A DNA stretch of 64,000 nt from Fimenecus sp045594885. Its GTDB lineage: Bacteria; Bacillota; Clostridia; Oscillospirales; Acutalibacteraceae. Position 1 is the stretch's first letter; each line of letters begins with the position of its first letter. The stretch spans positions 32,816 through 96,815 of the forward strand of contig JAZNZJ010000026.1 of NCBI GenBank assembly GCA_045594885.1, written 5' to 3'. Below, one piece after another: positions 52,153 to 60,003 of this stretch. The position numbers and the translations under genes are program-made. Below the pieces are notes generated by a model. The model searched no databases. It worked only from the letters and a program-made list of their open reading frames with translations, and had not been told where the DNA came from.

Positions 52153-53619
52153 TTACATATTTCCGGAATAGTTTGGAGCTTCTTTTGTAATATAAACGTC
52201 ATGTGGATGGCTTTCTTTAAGACCTGCGTTTGTAATTCTAATAAACTGAGTCTTTGTCTTGAGTTCTTCAATTGTTGCGCAACCGCAATAACCCATACCT
52301 GCTTTAAGACCACCCATAAGCTGATAAATTGTATCTGAAAGGAGTCCCTTGTAAGGCACACGACCTTCAACACCTTCGGGAACAAGCTTCTTGTTGTTAG
52401 CCTGGAAGTATCTGTCCTTTGAGCCATTGTTCATAGCCGCAATACTACCCATACCACGATAAACCTTGAACTGACGACCCTGATAGATTTCGCTTTCTCC
52501 GGGTGATTCTTCACAACCTGCAACAAGTGAGCCAACCATAATAGCAGAAGCACCTGCAGCGATAGCCTTAACAATTTCACCTGAGTACTTGATACCACCG
52601 TCAGCAATAACTGTAATGCCGTGTTTTGCAGCTTCATTTGCAGAGTCATAAACTGCAGTAATCTGTGGAACACCGATACCTGCAACAACACGAGTTGTAC
52701 AAATAGAACCGGGGCCAATACCAACTTTAACACAGTCTGCACCCGCATCAATAAGAGCCTTTGTAGCCTCTGCAGTTGCAACGTTACCTGCGATAAGTGA
52801 AAGTTCAGGATATGCAGCCTTTACCTTTGCAACAGCATTGATAATACCCTGACTGTGACCGTGAGCAGAGTCAAGAGTAACAAGGTCAACACCTGCCTCA
52901 ACGAGAGCTGCAACTCTGTCAAGTACATCAGCAGTTGCACCAACAGCAGCACCGCAAAGAAGACGACCCATTGAGTCACGAGCTGAGTTTGGATATTTAA
53001 CCGCTTTTTCAATATCTTTAATTGTGATAAGACCTTTAAGGAATCCGTTATCATCAACCAAAGGAAGCTTTTCAATCTTATGCTTCATAAGAATTTTCTT
53101 TGCATCGTCATGATTTGTTCCAACAGGAGCAGTAACAAGACCTTCGCTTGTCATATAATCTTTGATTTTACCGCTGTAGTCAGCAATAAATCTCATATCA
53201 CGGTTTGTGAGAATACCAACAAGTCTGCCGTTTTCGTCACAAACAGGAACACCTGAAATCTTATAACGGTGCATAAGATTATCGGCCTCTTGTACTGTGT
53301 TTTCAGGAGAAAGGAAGAATGGGTTATTAATAACACCGTTTTCACTTCTCTTAACCTTATCAACCTGAGCTTTCTGTGCTTCGATTGACATATTTTTATG
53401 AATAATACCGATACCGCCTTCACGAGCAATTGCAATTGCCATATTGCTCTCTGTTACTGTATCCATAGCGGCAGTAAGAACGGGAGTATTGAGTTTGATT
53501 TTCTTTGTAAGCTGTGTTGAAATATCAACATCACTTGGAAGTACGTTGCTTTCTGCAGGAATCAAAAGCACGTCGTCAAAGGTAAGACCTTCTTTAGCAA
53601 ACTTGTTGTCTGTAATCAT
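52153..53619 (-). CDS. guaB: IMP dehydrogenase
   Basis: 488 residues; NAD-dependent oxidation of IMP to XMP, the committed step of GMP synthesis. LTFDDVLLIPAESNVLPSDV starts the barrel; tandem CBS domains occupy residues 95-205; the catalytic Cys is in GIGPGSICTTRVVAGIG; the flap and monovalent-cation site end in YKGLLSDTIYQLMGGLKAGM. GTGAAGGAGCTATAAAT precedes the ATG. No purine riboswitch was seen in the short leader. Confidence 0.98.
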   Translation of the reverse strand: MITDNKFAKEGLTFDDVLLIPAESNVLPSDVDISTQLTKKIKLNTPVLTAAMDTVTESNMAIAIAREGGIGIIHKNMSIEAQKAQVDKVKRSENGVINNPFFLSPENTVQEADNLMHRYKISGVPVCDENGRLVGILTNRDMRFIADYSGKIKDYMTSEGLVTAPVGTNHDDAKKILMKHKIEKLPLVDDNGFLKGLITIKDIEKAVKYPNSARDSMGRLLCGAAVGATADVLDRVAALVEAGVDLVTLDSAHGHSQGIINAVAKVKAAYPELSLIAGNVATAEATKALIDAGADCVKVGIGPGSICTTRVVAGIGVPQITAVYDSANEAAKHGITVIADGGIKYSGEIVKAIAAGASAIMVGSLVAGCEESPGESEIYQGRQFKVYRGMGSIAAMNNGSKDRYFQANNKKLVPEGVEGRVPYKGLLSDTIYQLMGGLKAGMGYCGCATIEELKTKTQFIRITNAGLKESHPHDVYITKEAPNYSGNM

Positions 53620-53656
53620 ATTTATAGCTCCTTCACTTTAATTTTCTTTATAAAAC

Positions 53657-53684
53657 AGAGAGAAACTTTAACAAGTTTCTCTCT
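53657..53684 (-). terminator. Terminator of hom-lysC
   Basis: Perfect 12-bp stem AGAGAGAAACTT/AAGTTTCTCTCT with a 4-base loop, followed on the minus strand by GTTTTATAAAG. It separates lysC from guaB. Confidence 0.85.
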
Positions 53685-53695
53685 AATTGGCACAA

Positions 53696-54904
53696 TTACT
53701 CAGCCGGGAAGAATGCCTTATGAACCGCACTCACTGCACGGTCAGCATCTTCGAGGTCAATAAGAACTGAAATTTTAATTTCGCTTGTTGCAATCATATC
53801 AATGTTGATGTCACGTTCGTAAAGAGCCTCAAACATTTTTGAAGCTGTACCCGGATGAGATTCCATACCTGCACCAACAATTGAAATTTTTGCAACAGAT
53901 GTATCGCATATGATGTCGCTGTCGTCAATATCAAATACTTTTTTAACACATTCAATAGTTTCTTGAGCATTGCCCTTTGAAACTGTAAATGTAATATCTT
54001 TTGTTGCGTCACGACCTACTGACTGCAAAATAATATCAACATTAATTTTGTGCTTTGCAAGAGCATCAAAAAGTTTGAAAGCAACACCCGGAGTGTTGGG
54101 GATTTTTGTAACTGAAACACGTGCTACATCTGTATCTTTTGTAACACCTCTGATAAGCATTTTTTCCATTTTGGTAACCTCCTTAACGATTGTACCGGGA
54201 ACTCTCTTAAGACTTGAAAGAACCTCTAACTCAACATTATACTTTTTAGCCATTTCAACAGAACGGTTGTTTAAAACCTGCGCACCGAGAGTTGCAAGTT
54301 CAAGCATTTCATCATAAGTGATTTCCTGCAATTTCTTTGCATTCTCAACTTTTCTCGGGTCTGCAGTATAAACACCTTCAACGTCTGTGAAAATCTGGCA
54401 ACGGTCTGCACGAAGTGCTGCAGCAATAGCAACTGCACTTGTATCTGAACCGCCTCTGCCGAGAGTTGTAATATCGTCATATTTATTGATTCCCTGAAAA
54501 CCTGCCACAACTACAATATTGTGACGGTCAATTTCTGAGCGGAGTCTGTCAGTTTTAACATTCTTAATTCTTGCTGTGCCATAAGCAGAACTTGTGTTAA
54601 AGCCTGCCTGCCAGCCAAGAAGAGAAACTGCAGGACAACCAAGAGTTTCAATCGCCATTGAAAGAAGTGCTATTGAAATCTGCTCACCGGATGCCATAAG
54701 CATATCCATTTCTCTTTTTGAAGGCTTGTTGTTTATTTCATAAGCCTTTTCAATTAAATCGTCAGTTGTATCACCCTGAGCGGATACAACAACTACTACA
54801 TCATTACCTTCACGGTAAGTATCTGTGACAATTTTAGCAACATTCATTACTCTTTCTGCGTCACGAACACTTGAACCGCCGAACTTCTGAACTATAAGTC
54901 CCAT
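53696..54904 (-). CDS. lysC: Aspartokinase with two ACT domains
   Basis: 402 residues; ATP-dependent phosphorylation of aspartate, the entry to lysine, threonine and methionine synthesis. VQKFGGSSVRDAERV, TTLGRGGSDTSAVAIAAALR and CQIFTDVEGVYTADPRKV are kinase-domain signatures. Two C-terminal ACT domains (from about residue 265; DVARVSVTKIPNTPGVAFKL and AKISIVGAGMESHPGTASKM) should bind the feedback amino acid. It follows hom by 14 bases; GGGAGGCACAT precedes the ATG. Confidence 0.97.
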   Translation of the reverse strand: MGLIVQKFGGSSVRDAERVMNVAKIVTDTYREGNDVVVVVSAQGDTTDDLIEKAYEINNKPSKREMDMLMASGEQISIALLSMAIETLGCPAVSLLGWQAGFNTSSAYGTARIKNVKTDRLRSEIDRHNIVVVAGFQGINKYDDITTLGRGGSDTSAVAIAAALRADRCQIFTDVEGVYTADPRKVENAKKLQEITYDEMLELATLGAQVLNNRSVEMAKKYNVELEVLSSLKRVPGTIVKEVTKMEKMLIRGVTKDTDVARVSVTKIPNTPGVAFKLFDALAKHKINVDIILQSVGRDATKDITFTVSKGNAQETIECVKKVFDIDDSDIICDTSVAKISIVGAGMESHPGTASKMFEALYERDINIDMIATSEIKISVLIDLEDADRAVSAVHKAFFPAE

Positions 54905-54918
54905 ATGTGCCTCCCGTA

Positions 54919-56157
54919 TTAGTAATCAGTAACTCTTATTAAAGATTTTATGCTGATTGTAGATATATTGTTAAGTTTTTCTATGAGTTCGCCCTCTGCC
55001 ATAGCAGATGTAACAAATGCAAGTTCATTTGACTTACAACCGGCAAATTCAAGCACTTGAACCTTGCCGATATTTGCAACTACGTCCTGCAAAGCATTTG
55101 CTTTATCAGTAACTTCTGCACGGATATAAAGAGGATTAACCGCTGATTTGTAATCAACAACATAATTTTCTTCTGCTTCTGCCCAACCGATTGGCTTCTT
55201 CCTGCCCATATTTCTTGCACAGTCAATAACGTCAGCCACTACTGCAGATGCAGTTGGTAATTTACCCGCACCCTTGCCGTAGAATACAACATCACCTGTT
55301 GCGTCACCACGAACAAGAATTGCATTGAAAACATCGTTGACACTTGCTAACTGACTGCCATTCATAACAATTGCAGGAGAAACGATTGCAAAAATCTTGC
55401 CGTCATCCATTCTCTTTGCACGACCAAGAAGTTTAATTACACCGCCGAATGCACCAATATATGCAACGTCATCAAGAGTAATTTTTGTAATGCCCTCTGT
55501 ATATACTGAATCCGGGTAAACATGTTTGCCAAAACACAAAGATGCAAGAATACAGATTTTTCTACAAGCATCGTGACCCTCAACGTCTGCCGTCGGGTCT
55601 TTTTCTGCATAACCATTATCTTGAGCAAGTTTGAGTGCATCTTCAAAACTCATATTCTTTTCAATCATCATTGTAAGAATAAAGTTTGTTGTGCCATTCA
55701 AAATACCTGCGATTTCGTCAATCTCATTTGCCGCAAGACACTGTGAAATAGGACGGATAATCGGAATACCGCCACCAACCGATGCTTCAAACAAGAAGTT
55801 TACATTATTTTCTGCGGCAAACTGTAAAAGTTCGCACCCTTTAGCTGCAACGAGTTCTTTGTTTGATGTTACAACGCTCTTACCTGCCTTAAGACAAGAT
55901 GAAACGAACTCATAAGCAGGGTGAAGCCCACCCATTGTTTCTACTACGACCTTAACATCATCGTCATTGAGAATAATATTAAAATCCTTTATCATTTTAT
56001 CTTCGTGAGGGTCGCCGGGGAAATCTCTCAAATCGAGAATATATTTAACTTCCATCTCATTCTGAGTGCTTCTTTTCACAATGCTTTCGTGATTTTTTGT
56101 GAGCACTTCAACAACACCTGAACCAACGGTGCCATAACCCATAACTGCTACATACAT
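54919..56157 (-). CDS. hom: Homoserine dehydrogenase with ACT domain
   Basis: 412 residues; reduces aspartate semialdehyde to homoserine. VAVMGYGTVGSGVVEVL binds NAD(P); SVVTSNKELVAAKG, EASVGGGIPIIRPISQCL, GILNGTTNFILTMM and GYAEKDPTADVEGHDACRK are the conserved catalytic blocks. A C-terminal ACT domain (YIRAEVTDKANALQDVVANI) suggests feedback by threonine. It forms a two-gene operon with lysC. Confidence 0.97.
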   Translation of the reverse strand: MYVAVMGYGTVGSGVVEVLTKNHESIVKRSTQNEMEVKYILDLRDFPGDPHEDKMIKDFNIILNDDDVKVVVETMGGLHPAYEFVSSCLKAGKSVVTSNKELVAAKGCELLQFAAENNVNFLFEASVGGGIPIIRPISQCLAANEIDEIAGILNGTTNFILTMMIEKNMSFEDALKLAQDNGYAEKDPTADVEGHDACRKICILASLCFGKHVYPDSVYTEGITKITLDDVAYIGAFGGVIKLLGRAKRMDDGKIFAIVSPAIVMNGSQLASVNDVFNAILVRGDATGDVVFYGKGAGKLPTASAVVADVIDCARNMGRKKPIGWAEAEENYVVDYKSAVNPLYIRAEVTDKANALQDVVANIGKVQVLEFAGCKSNELAFVTSAMAEGELIEKLNNISTISIKSLIRVTDY

Positions 56158-56327
56158 TTATCAATTCACATCCTTATCGCTGAGTGTTTCTTTGAAAAAA
56201 GGTATAATCAAGCATTTTAAAATACTTTTACATATTCTAACACAAAACTTTCACAGAATAAAGGGGCAATATACAATATATTTAAGAAATTTTTAGTGGT
56301 TTTTTTAGAAAAATTTACATATTTTAA

Positions 56328-56356
56328 TTGTATATTGCTTTAAAATAGTTTATTAT
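56328..56356 (+). promoter_or_regulatory. Promoter of the YtvI-like/CpsB operon
   Basis: TTGTAT (56328-56333) and TATTAT (56351-56356) with a 17-base spacer. The rest of the 229-base gap from 56158 is AT-rich; a weak TTTATT/TAGAAT pair (56234-56262, minus) may serve hom. No riboswitch was recognised. Confidence 0.5.
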
Positions 56357-56386
56357 ATTAGCAGAATAATTTTGTGAGGGTTAAAA

Positions 56387-57565
56387 ATGACCGGAATTGA
56401 AAAAAAGAAAAATTTTGTAATCAATACATTTTATACTGTTATTGTGGTGGCATTGTTCTATTTGTTTTTCAAGTATGCATTCGGCACACTTCTGCCGTTT
56501 CTCATTGCAATTGCCGTTGCCGCACTTCTTCAAAAGCCTGTAAATTTTATAACCAAAAAAACTCCTGTAAAAAGAGGGTTGGCATCTGTTTTCTGTGTGC
56601 TTTTGAGCTTCTTTGCCATTATTGCCGTACTTGTACTTCTCGGTGTATGGGCGGGCTCAGAGCTTAAAGGCTTTATTGACTATGTTATAATCCAGTTTGA
56701 AGATATGCCCGCATTTCTCCATAAAATCGAACGGTATATAGCCAACGGACTTGTCTTTTTACCCGACAACATTGAGCAGTCAATTTTATCTTTTATAAGC
56801 GATAAGCTTGAACTTTTATTGGGTTCTTCACCTGACAAGCCTGCTGATATGAATTTTGATTTTTCAACACTCAGCACACCCTTGCTCAGTATTCTTGACA
56901 CAGCAAAGGCAATTCCTACCACTCTGGTTTCATTTCTTGTTGCTACAATTGCTTGTTGCTTTATGACCTCTGACTATAAAACATTGAGAAACCTTATTCT
57001 TGGATTTTTCCGTCCTGAAACGAGGGACAAAATCATAAGAGCAAAAAATCTTTTAATTCCGTCATTGGGCAAAATGGCAAAAGCCTATGCAATTATTATT
57101 TCAATAACTTTTACAGAATTGTCAATAGGTTTTATTCTTTTGAAAATCTTTGGTATTTTCGACAGCTCATACATTTTTCTTATTGCCCTCATTATTGCAT
57201 TGATTGACATTGTTCCCGTTCTCGGTACAGGCACCGTGTTGGGTCCGTGGGCATTAATCTCACTTTTAAATGGTAATTATGCAATGGCGATAGGACTTAT
57301 TGTGATGTATGTGTGCATTACTGTTATTCGTCAGATTATCGAGCCGAAGCTTGTTGCCGCACAATTAGGAATTCCCGCATTTTTAATGGTTATAGCAATG
57401 TTCTTTGGAACAAAGCTTTTCGGATTTATCGGTCTTTTCCTTCTTCCCATTACCCTTGTAATGCTCAAACTTCTCAATGATGAAGGAATTATAAAATTGC
57501 TGCATTTTAATGAACCATCAGTTACCACAGAAAAACCCGCTGTAAAGGAGAATGAAAATGGTTGA
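56387..57565 (+). CDS. AI-2E/PerM-superfamily permease, YtvI-like
   Basis: 392 residues with about eight membrane helices. LLPFLIAIAVAALLQKPVNF at the start and RQIIEPKLVAAQLGIPAFLM plus GTKLFGFIGLFLLPITLVML at the end are typical of the sporulation-associated YtvI branch of the AI-2E transporter superfamily. The transported substrate is not known for this branch. GTGAGGGTTAAAA precedes the ATG. Overlaps the next gene by 8 bases. Confidence 0.87.
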   Translation: MTGIEKKKNFVINTFYTVIVVALFYLFFKYAFGTLLPFLIAIAVAALLQKPVNFITKKTPVKRGLASVFCVLLSFFAIIAVLVLLGVWAGSELKGFIDYVIIQFEDMPAFLHKIERYIANGLVFLPDNIEQSILSFISDKLELLLGSSPDKPADMNFDFSTLSTPLLSILDTAKAIPTTLVSFLVATIACCFMTSDYKTLRNLILGFFRPETRDKIIRAKNLLIPSLGKMAKAYAIIISITFTELSIGFILLKIFGIFDSSYIFLIALIIALIDIVPVLGTGTVLGPWALISLLNGNYAMAIGLIVMYVCITVIRQIIEPKLVAAQLGIPAFLMVIAMFFGTKLFGFIGLFLLPITLVMLKLLNDEGIIKLLHFNEPSVTTEKPAVKENENG

Positions 57566-58277
57566 CATTCATAATCACATACTCTACGGCATTGACGACG
57601 GTGCAGAAGATATTGATGATTCTGTTCAGATGTGTCGAGATGCTTATGACAATGGATTTAAAGAAATTGTTGTAACCCCTCATTTTGCACACTATGAGGA
57701 CATTGACCTTTTTGTTGAAAAACGTAACGAAAAAATAAAGAAATTGCGTAATGCACTGGTAAAAGAAGAAATCCCGTTAAAAGTTTACAGCGGTGCAGAG
57801 ATTTATCTCACCGATGAAATTTTTGAGGCAGAAAATCTTGATGATTTGACAATTAACCATTCAAGATATATTCTTTGTGAATTCTCTCTCGGGCCTTTTG
57901 ACGCAAGTCACGTGCCTATGTGGTTTGACGAGTTGATTGATAGGGGATACACCCCCATTTTAGCCCACCCTGAAAGATATTTTACTTTTCACCGTGATTT
58001 TCGTCTTATTGATGAACTTCTTGACCGTGATATTGTTTTTCAGGTAACTTTTGACAGCTTAACAGGTCGCAATGGTGAAAAACCACAGATGATGGGAGTT
58101 GATATGGTCTGCCGTGGAATTGCACAGCTTATCGGCACCGATGCCCACGACCCAATCTTTAGAAATAACCATATCAAAGATAGAATGGATTTTCTTCCCG
58201 ATGAAATAACCCAAGATTTGCTTGAAACTTGCCTAATCAAAAACCCAAGATTAATTTTAAAAGATATGGATATATAA
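57558..58277 (+). CDS. CpsB/YwqE-type PHP-domain tyrosine phosphatase
   Basis: 239 residues. The PHP metal ligands are visible: DIHNHILYGIDDG (HxH), VVTPHFAHYE, YSGAEIYL, PILAHPERY and IGTDAHDP. This set, with its length, matches the manganese phosphatases that dephosphorylate BY-kinases and control polysaccharide export. GGAGAATGAAA favours the ATG at 57558 over the one six bases earlier. The only BY-kinase in view is 28 kb away (27859-29382); it is a plausible substrate. Confidence 0.9.
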   Translation: MVDIHNHILYGIDDGAEDIDDSVQMCRDAYDNGFKEIVVTPHFAHYEDIDLFVEKRNEKIKKLRNALVKEEIPLKVYSGAEIYLTDEIFEAENLDDLTINHSRYILCEFSLGPFDASHVPMWFDELIDRGYTPILAHPERYFTFHRDFRLIDELLDRDIVFQVTFDSLTGRNGEKPQMMGVDMVCRGIAQLIGTDAHDPIFRNNHIKDRMDFLPDEITQDLLETCLIKNPRLILKDMDI

Positions 58278-58282
58278 AAATT

Positions 58283-58316
58283 ACCTCTCGACTGCAATTG
58301 CAATTGAGAGGTTTTT
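58283..58316 (+). terminator. Terminator of the YtvI-like/CpsB operon
   Basis: Stem ACCTCTC/GAGAGGT enclosing a palindromic TGCAATTGCA, followed by TTTTTGTTTT. Confidence 0.8.
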
Positions 58317-58319
58317 GTT

Positions 58320-59417
58320 TTACTTTTTATATGGAACTAACTTATTTTTTCTACTCACAAAATCAAATTGTGCCAATTCATAGTGCCTTTCACTAAAAAT
58401 CAATTTTGCTTTTTTCCCTTTGCCCACATACACTAAATAAAATTTGTCACCCGCTTGTGTTTCAAGGTATAAATTCTCTATTCCGCCATTATTATACATA
58501 ATATATAATGAATTATTTAACTTAAACTCACCGTATTCTTTAAAGCGGAAATATTTTTCATATATTTTTTCATCATTGTCATCGATATATTTGACATAAT
58601 TGTTTTTAGCGACACAGATATCTTCAACAATATAAAAGTTGTGTTCTTTAATATTTTTTATTCTATTTTTATATGTAAAATATAAAACAAAAAAAGGAAT
58701 TGAACAAACCTCTATTATCTGTCCTATGTGCACCATCCATTCGTTTGAAAAGGCAAACACAAAACAACAGACCGAGATTATCAACAAACATATTCCACAA
58801 CCAAAAATCGCTTTTTTGTTTGAACCACAAAAGCTTAAAAGCTCGTCAGTCAACATATTTACCGTTACCTTTACTGGCAAGGGTTCTCCACAATGTTTTT
58901 TCCACTCTTTATTAGAATAATATTTAAATTTACCTTCATTTAAAAGTTCAAAAAGAAATTTTTCTTTTGAGTTCCAATATCCATTTTCATATTTGTAATA
59001 TTCGCAAGTCGAAAAACCAAATTTAAAGATTGAACCATTTTCACACTCATAATAATCCGCATTATCGTCAGAAGTTAATCCGCTTGTCATAATCTCAAAT
59101 TTTTTCGAGTCGCTCTGTTTTCTTTTCTTTTGATTAGCAACAGATTTTATAATTTCATAATCAATAGAACCTACACACTCTTTAACTACACGCATCAATT
59201 GTGCATCGTGATAAACAAGAGCCAGAGTTTCTTCTAACGTTATAATGCTTATATTGTCACAAAATTCTTCACCATCGTCAATTGTGCTACAATGATATTC
59301 TGCAGAGATAAATTCATTGGTTTCTTTATTATAATGAATATTTGTCCAACTATAACTGCTATGACCAATACAAGCAATCTTTTTAGTGTTTGGTAAATCT
59401 ATGGGGTTTTCATTCAT
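58320..59417 (-). CDS. Two-helix membrane protein of unknown function
   Basis: 365 residues, family not recognised. Soluble N-terminal 200 residues (ACIGHSSYSWTNIHYN), two membrane helices (AIFGCGICLLIISVCCFVFA and IIEVCSIPFFVLYFTY) and a C-terminal domain with HNFYIVEDICVAKNNYVKY, GDKFYLVYVGKGKKAKLIF and HYELAQFDF. The C-terminal domain resembles that of the neighbouring 175-residue protein, so the pair seems to derive from one ancestor. It is translated 8 bases after that gene and is probably co-transcribed with it. Confidence 0.72.
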   Translation of the reverse strand: MNENPIDLPNTKKIACIGHSSYSWTNIHYNKETNEFISAEYHCSTIDDGEEFCDNISIITLEETLALVYHDAQLMRVVKECVGSIDYEIIKSVANQKKRKQSDSKKFEIMTSGLTSDDNADYYECENGSIFKFGFSTCEYYKYENGYWNSKEKFLFELLNEGKFKYYSNKEWKKHCGEPLPVKVTVNMLTDELLSFCGSNKKAIFGCGICLLIISVCCFVFAFSNEWMVHIGQIIEVCSIPFFVLYFTYKNRIKNIKEHNFYIVEDICVAKNNYVKYIDDNDEKIYEKYFRFKEYGEFKLNNSLYIMYNNGGIENLYLETQAGDKFYLVYVGKGKKAKLIFSERHYELAQFDFVSRKNKLVPYKK

Positions 59418-59425
59418 AGCACCTG

Positions 59426-59950
59426 TTACTCCTTAAAACCAATGAGTTTGTCTTGCAAATCCGCTGATAAAATATATTCTGTTTTTTTATAACAATCATA
59501 TAAAGGCATTTTTTCACCTTCTAAATACACAAAGTAAAACTTATCGCCGATTTGACTACAGACTTTTCTTGTTTCTGACACTTCACTGCCGTTATCAAAT
59601 TTAAGATTGAACCAACTACCGCCTTCATCAAAGTCTTTTTTTATATCAACAATCTCGTTTATTGTTAAATAAAAGTGCTCCGTTTGTATCTTTTGCAAAT
59701 CTGATTTAACCTTTTTTATACTCTTTATTAATGAATTTAAAACAAAATAGCCTAATGAGATAGAAATAATTGCAACAAAAATATAAACAAATTTATTCTC
59801 TCGCATCATTAAATAAGGCATAAATACTGCCCCGCCAAAAAGCCACACCAATCCCATAAAACCAAGTATAATATAAGTAATTTTGTGAATATACCCATAA
59901 TTTGATTTTAATTTTTCAATGACTTCTTGTTTGGTTAAAACTTTCATACA
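59426..59950 (-). CDS. Two-helix membrane protein, related to its neighbour
   Basis: 174 residues, family not recognised. Two helices (IHKITYIILGFMGLVWLFGG and FVYIFVAIISISLGYFVLN) precede a domain with EHFYLTINEIVDIKKDF, GDKFYFVYLEGEKMPLYD and YILSADLQDKLIGF, the same order of motifs as in the 365-residue protein. AAGGAGAAATTTTGT sets the ATG at 59950; a longer GTG frame would begin inside a GTAG-hairpin element and is rejected. Function unknown. Confidence 0.72.
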   Translation of the reverse strand, partial: CMKVLTKQEVIEKLKSNYGYIHKITYIILGFMGLVWLFGGAVFMPYLMMRENKFVYIFVAIISISLGYFVLNSLIKSIKKVKSDLQKIQTEHFYLTINEIVDIKKDFDEGGSWFNLKFDNGSEVSETRKVCSQIGDKFYFVYLEGEKMPLYDCYKKTEYILSADLQDKLIGFKE

Positions 59951-59965
59951 AAATTTCTCCTTAAA

Positions 59966-59991
59966 GTAGGGGACGATGCTCACATCGTCCC
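59966..59991 (+). repeat. GTAG-hairpin element
   Basis: GTAG followed by GGGACGATG, a 4-base loop and CATCGTCCC. It fills the gap between the large modular protein gene and the small membrane protein gene and may also act as a weak transcription or mRNA-end signal. Confidence 0.75.
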
Positions 59992-60003
59992 ACTTTTTAT
60001 ATT

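Larger units (their letters stand above)
51677..52153 (-). mobile_element. REP-associated tyrosine transposase (RAYT/TnpA-REP), CDS
   Basis: 158 residues of the single-domain Y1 (HUH) transposase fold. RIRLEGYDYSSEGCYFITI is the usual RAYT opening, NNYIIMPNHVHLLVSI contains the HUH metal site (HVH), and IWQRGYIDHIIRNQTDFEHH holds the probable catalytic Tyr. The gene looks intact. It starts within the guaB stop codon (TAATG) and ends 13 bases before glyA. Two GTAG-hairpin elements lie inside it, in frame, encoding VGDADLGVP and YGLPGSAAP, where other family members also vary. It is the likely mobiliser of the GTAG hairpins of this genome. Confidence 0.9.

Noticed and set aside
56158..56386. 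Possible lysine, SAM or T-box riboswitch before hom-lysC
   Set aside because: The gap is short and AT-rich with no T-box sequence, terminator or multi-stem structure that I could find.
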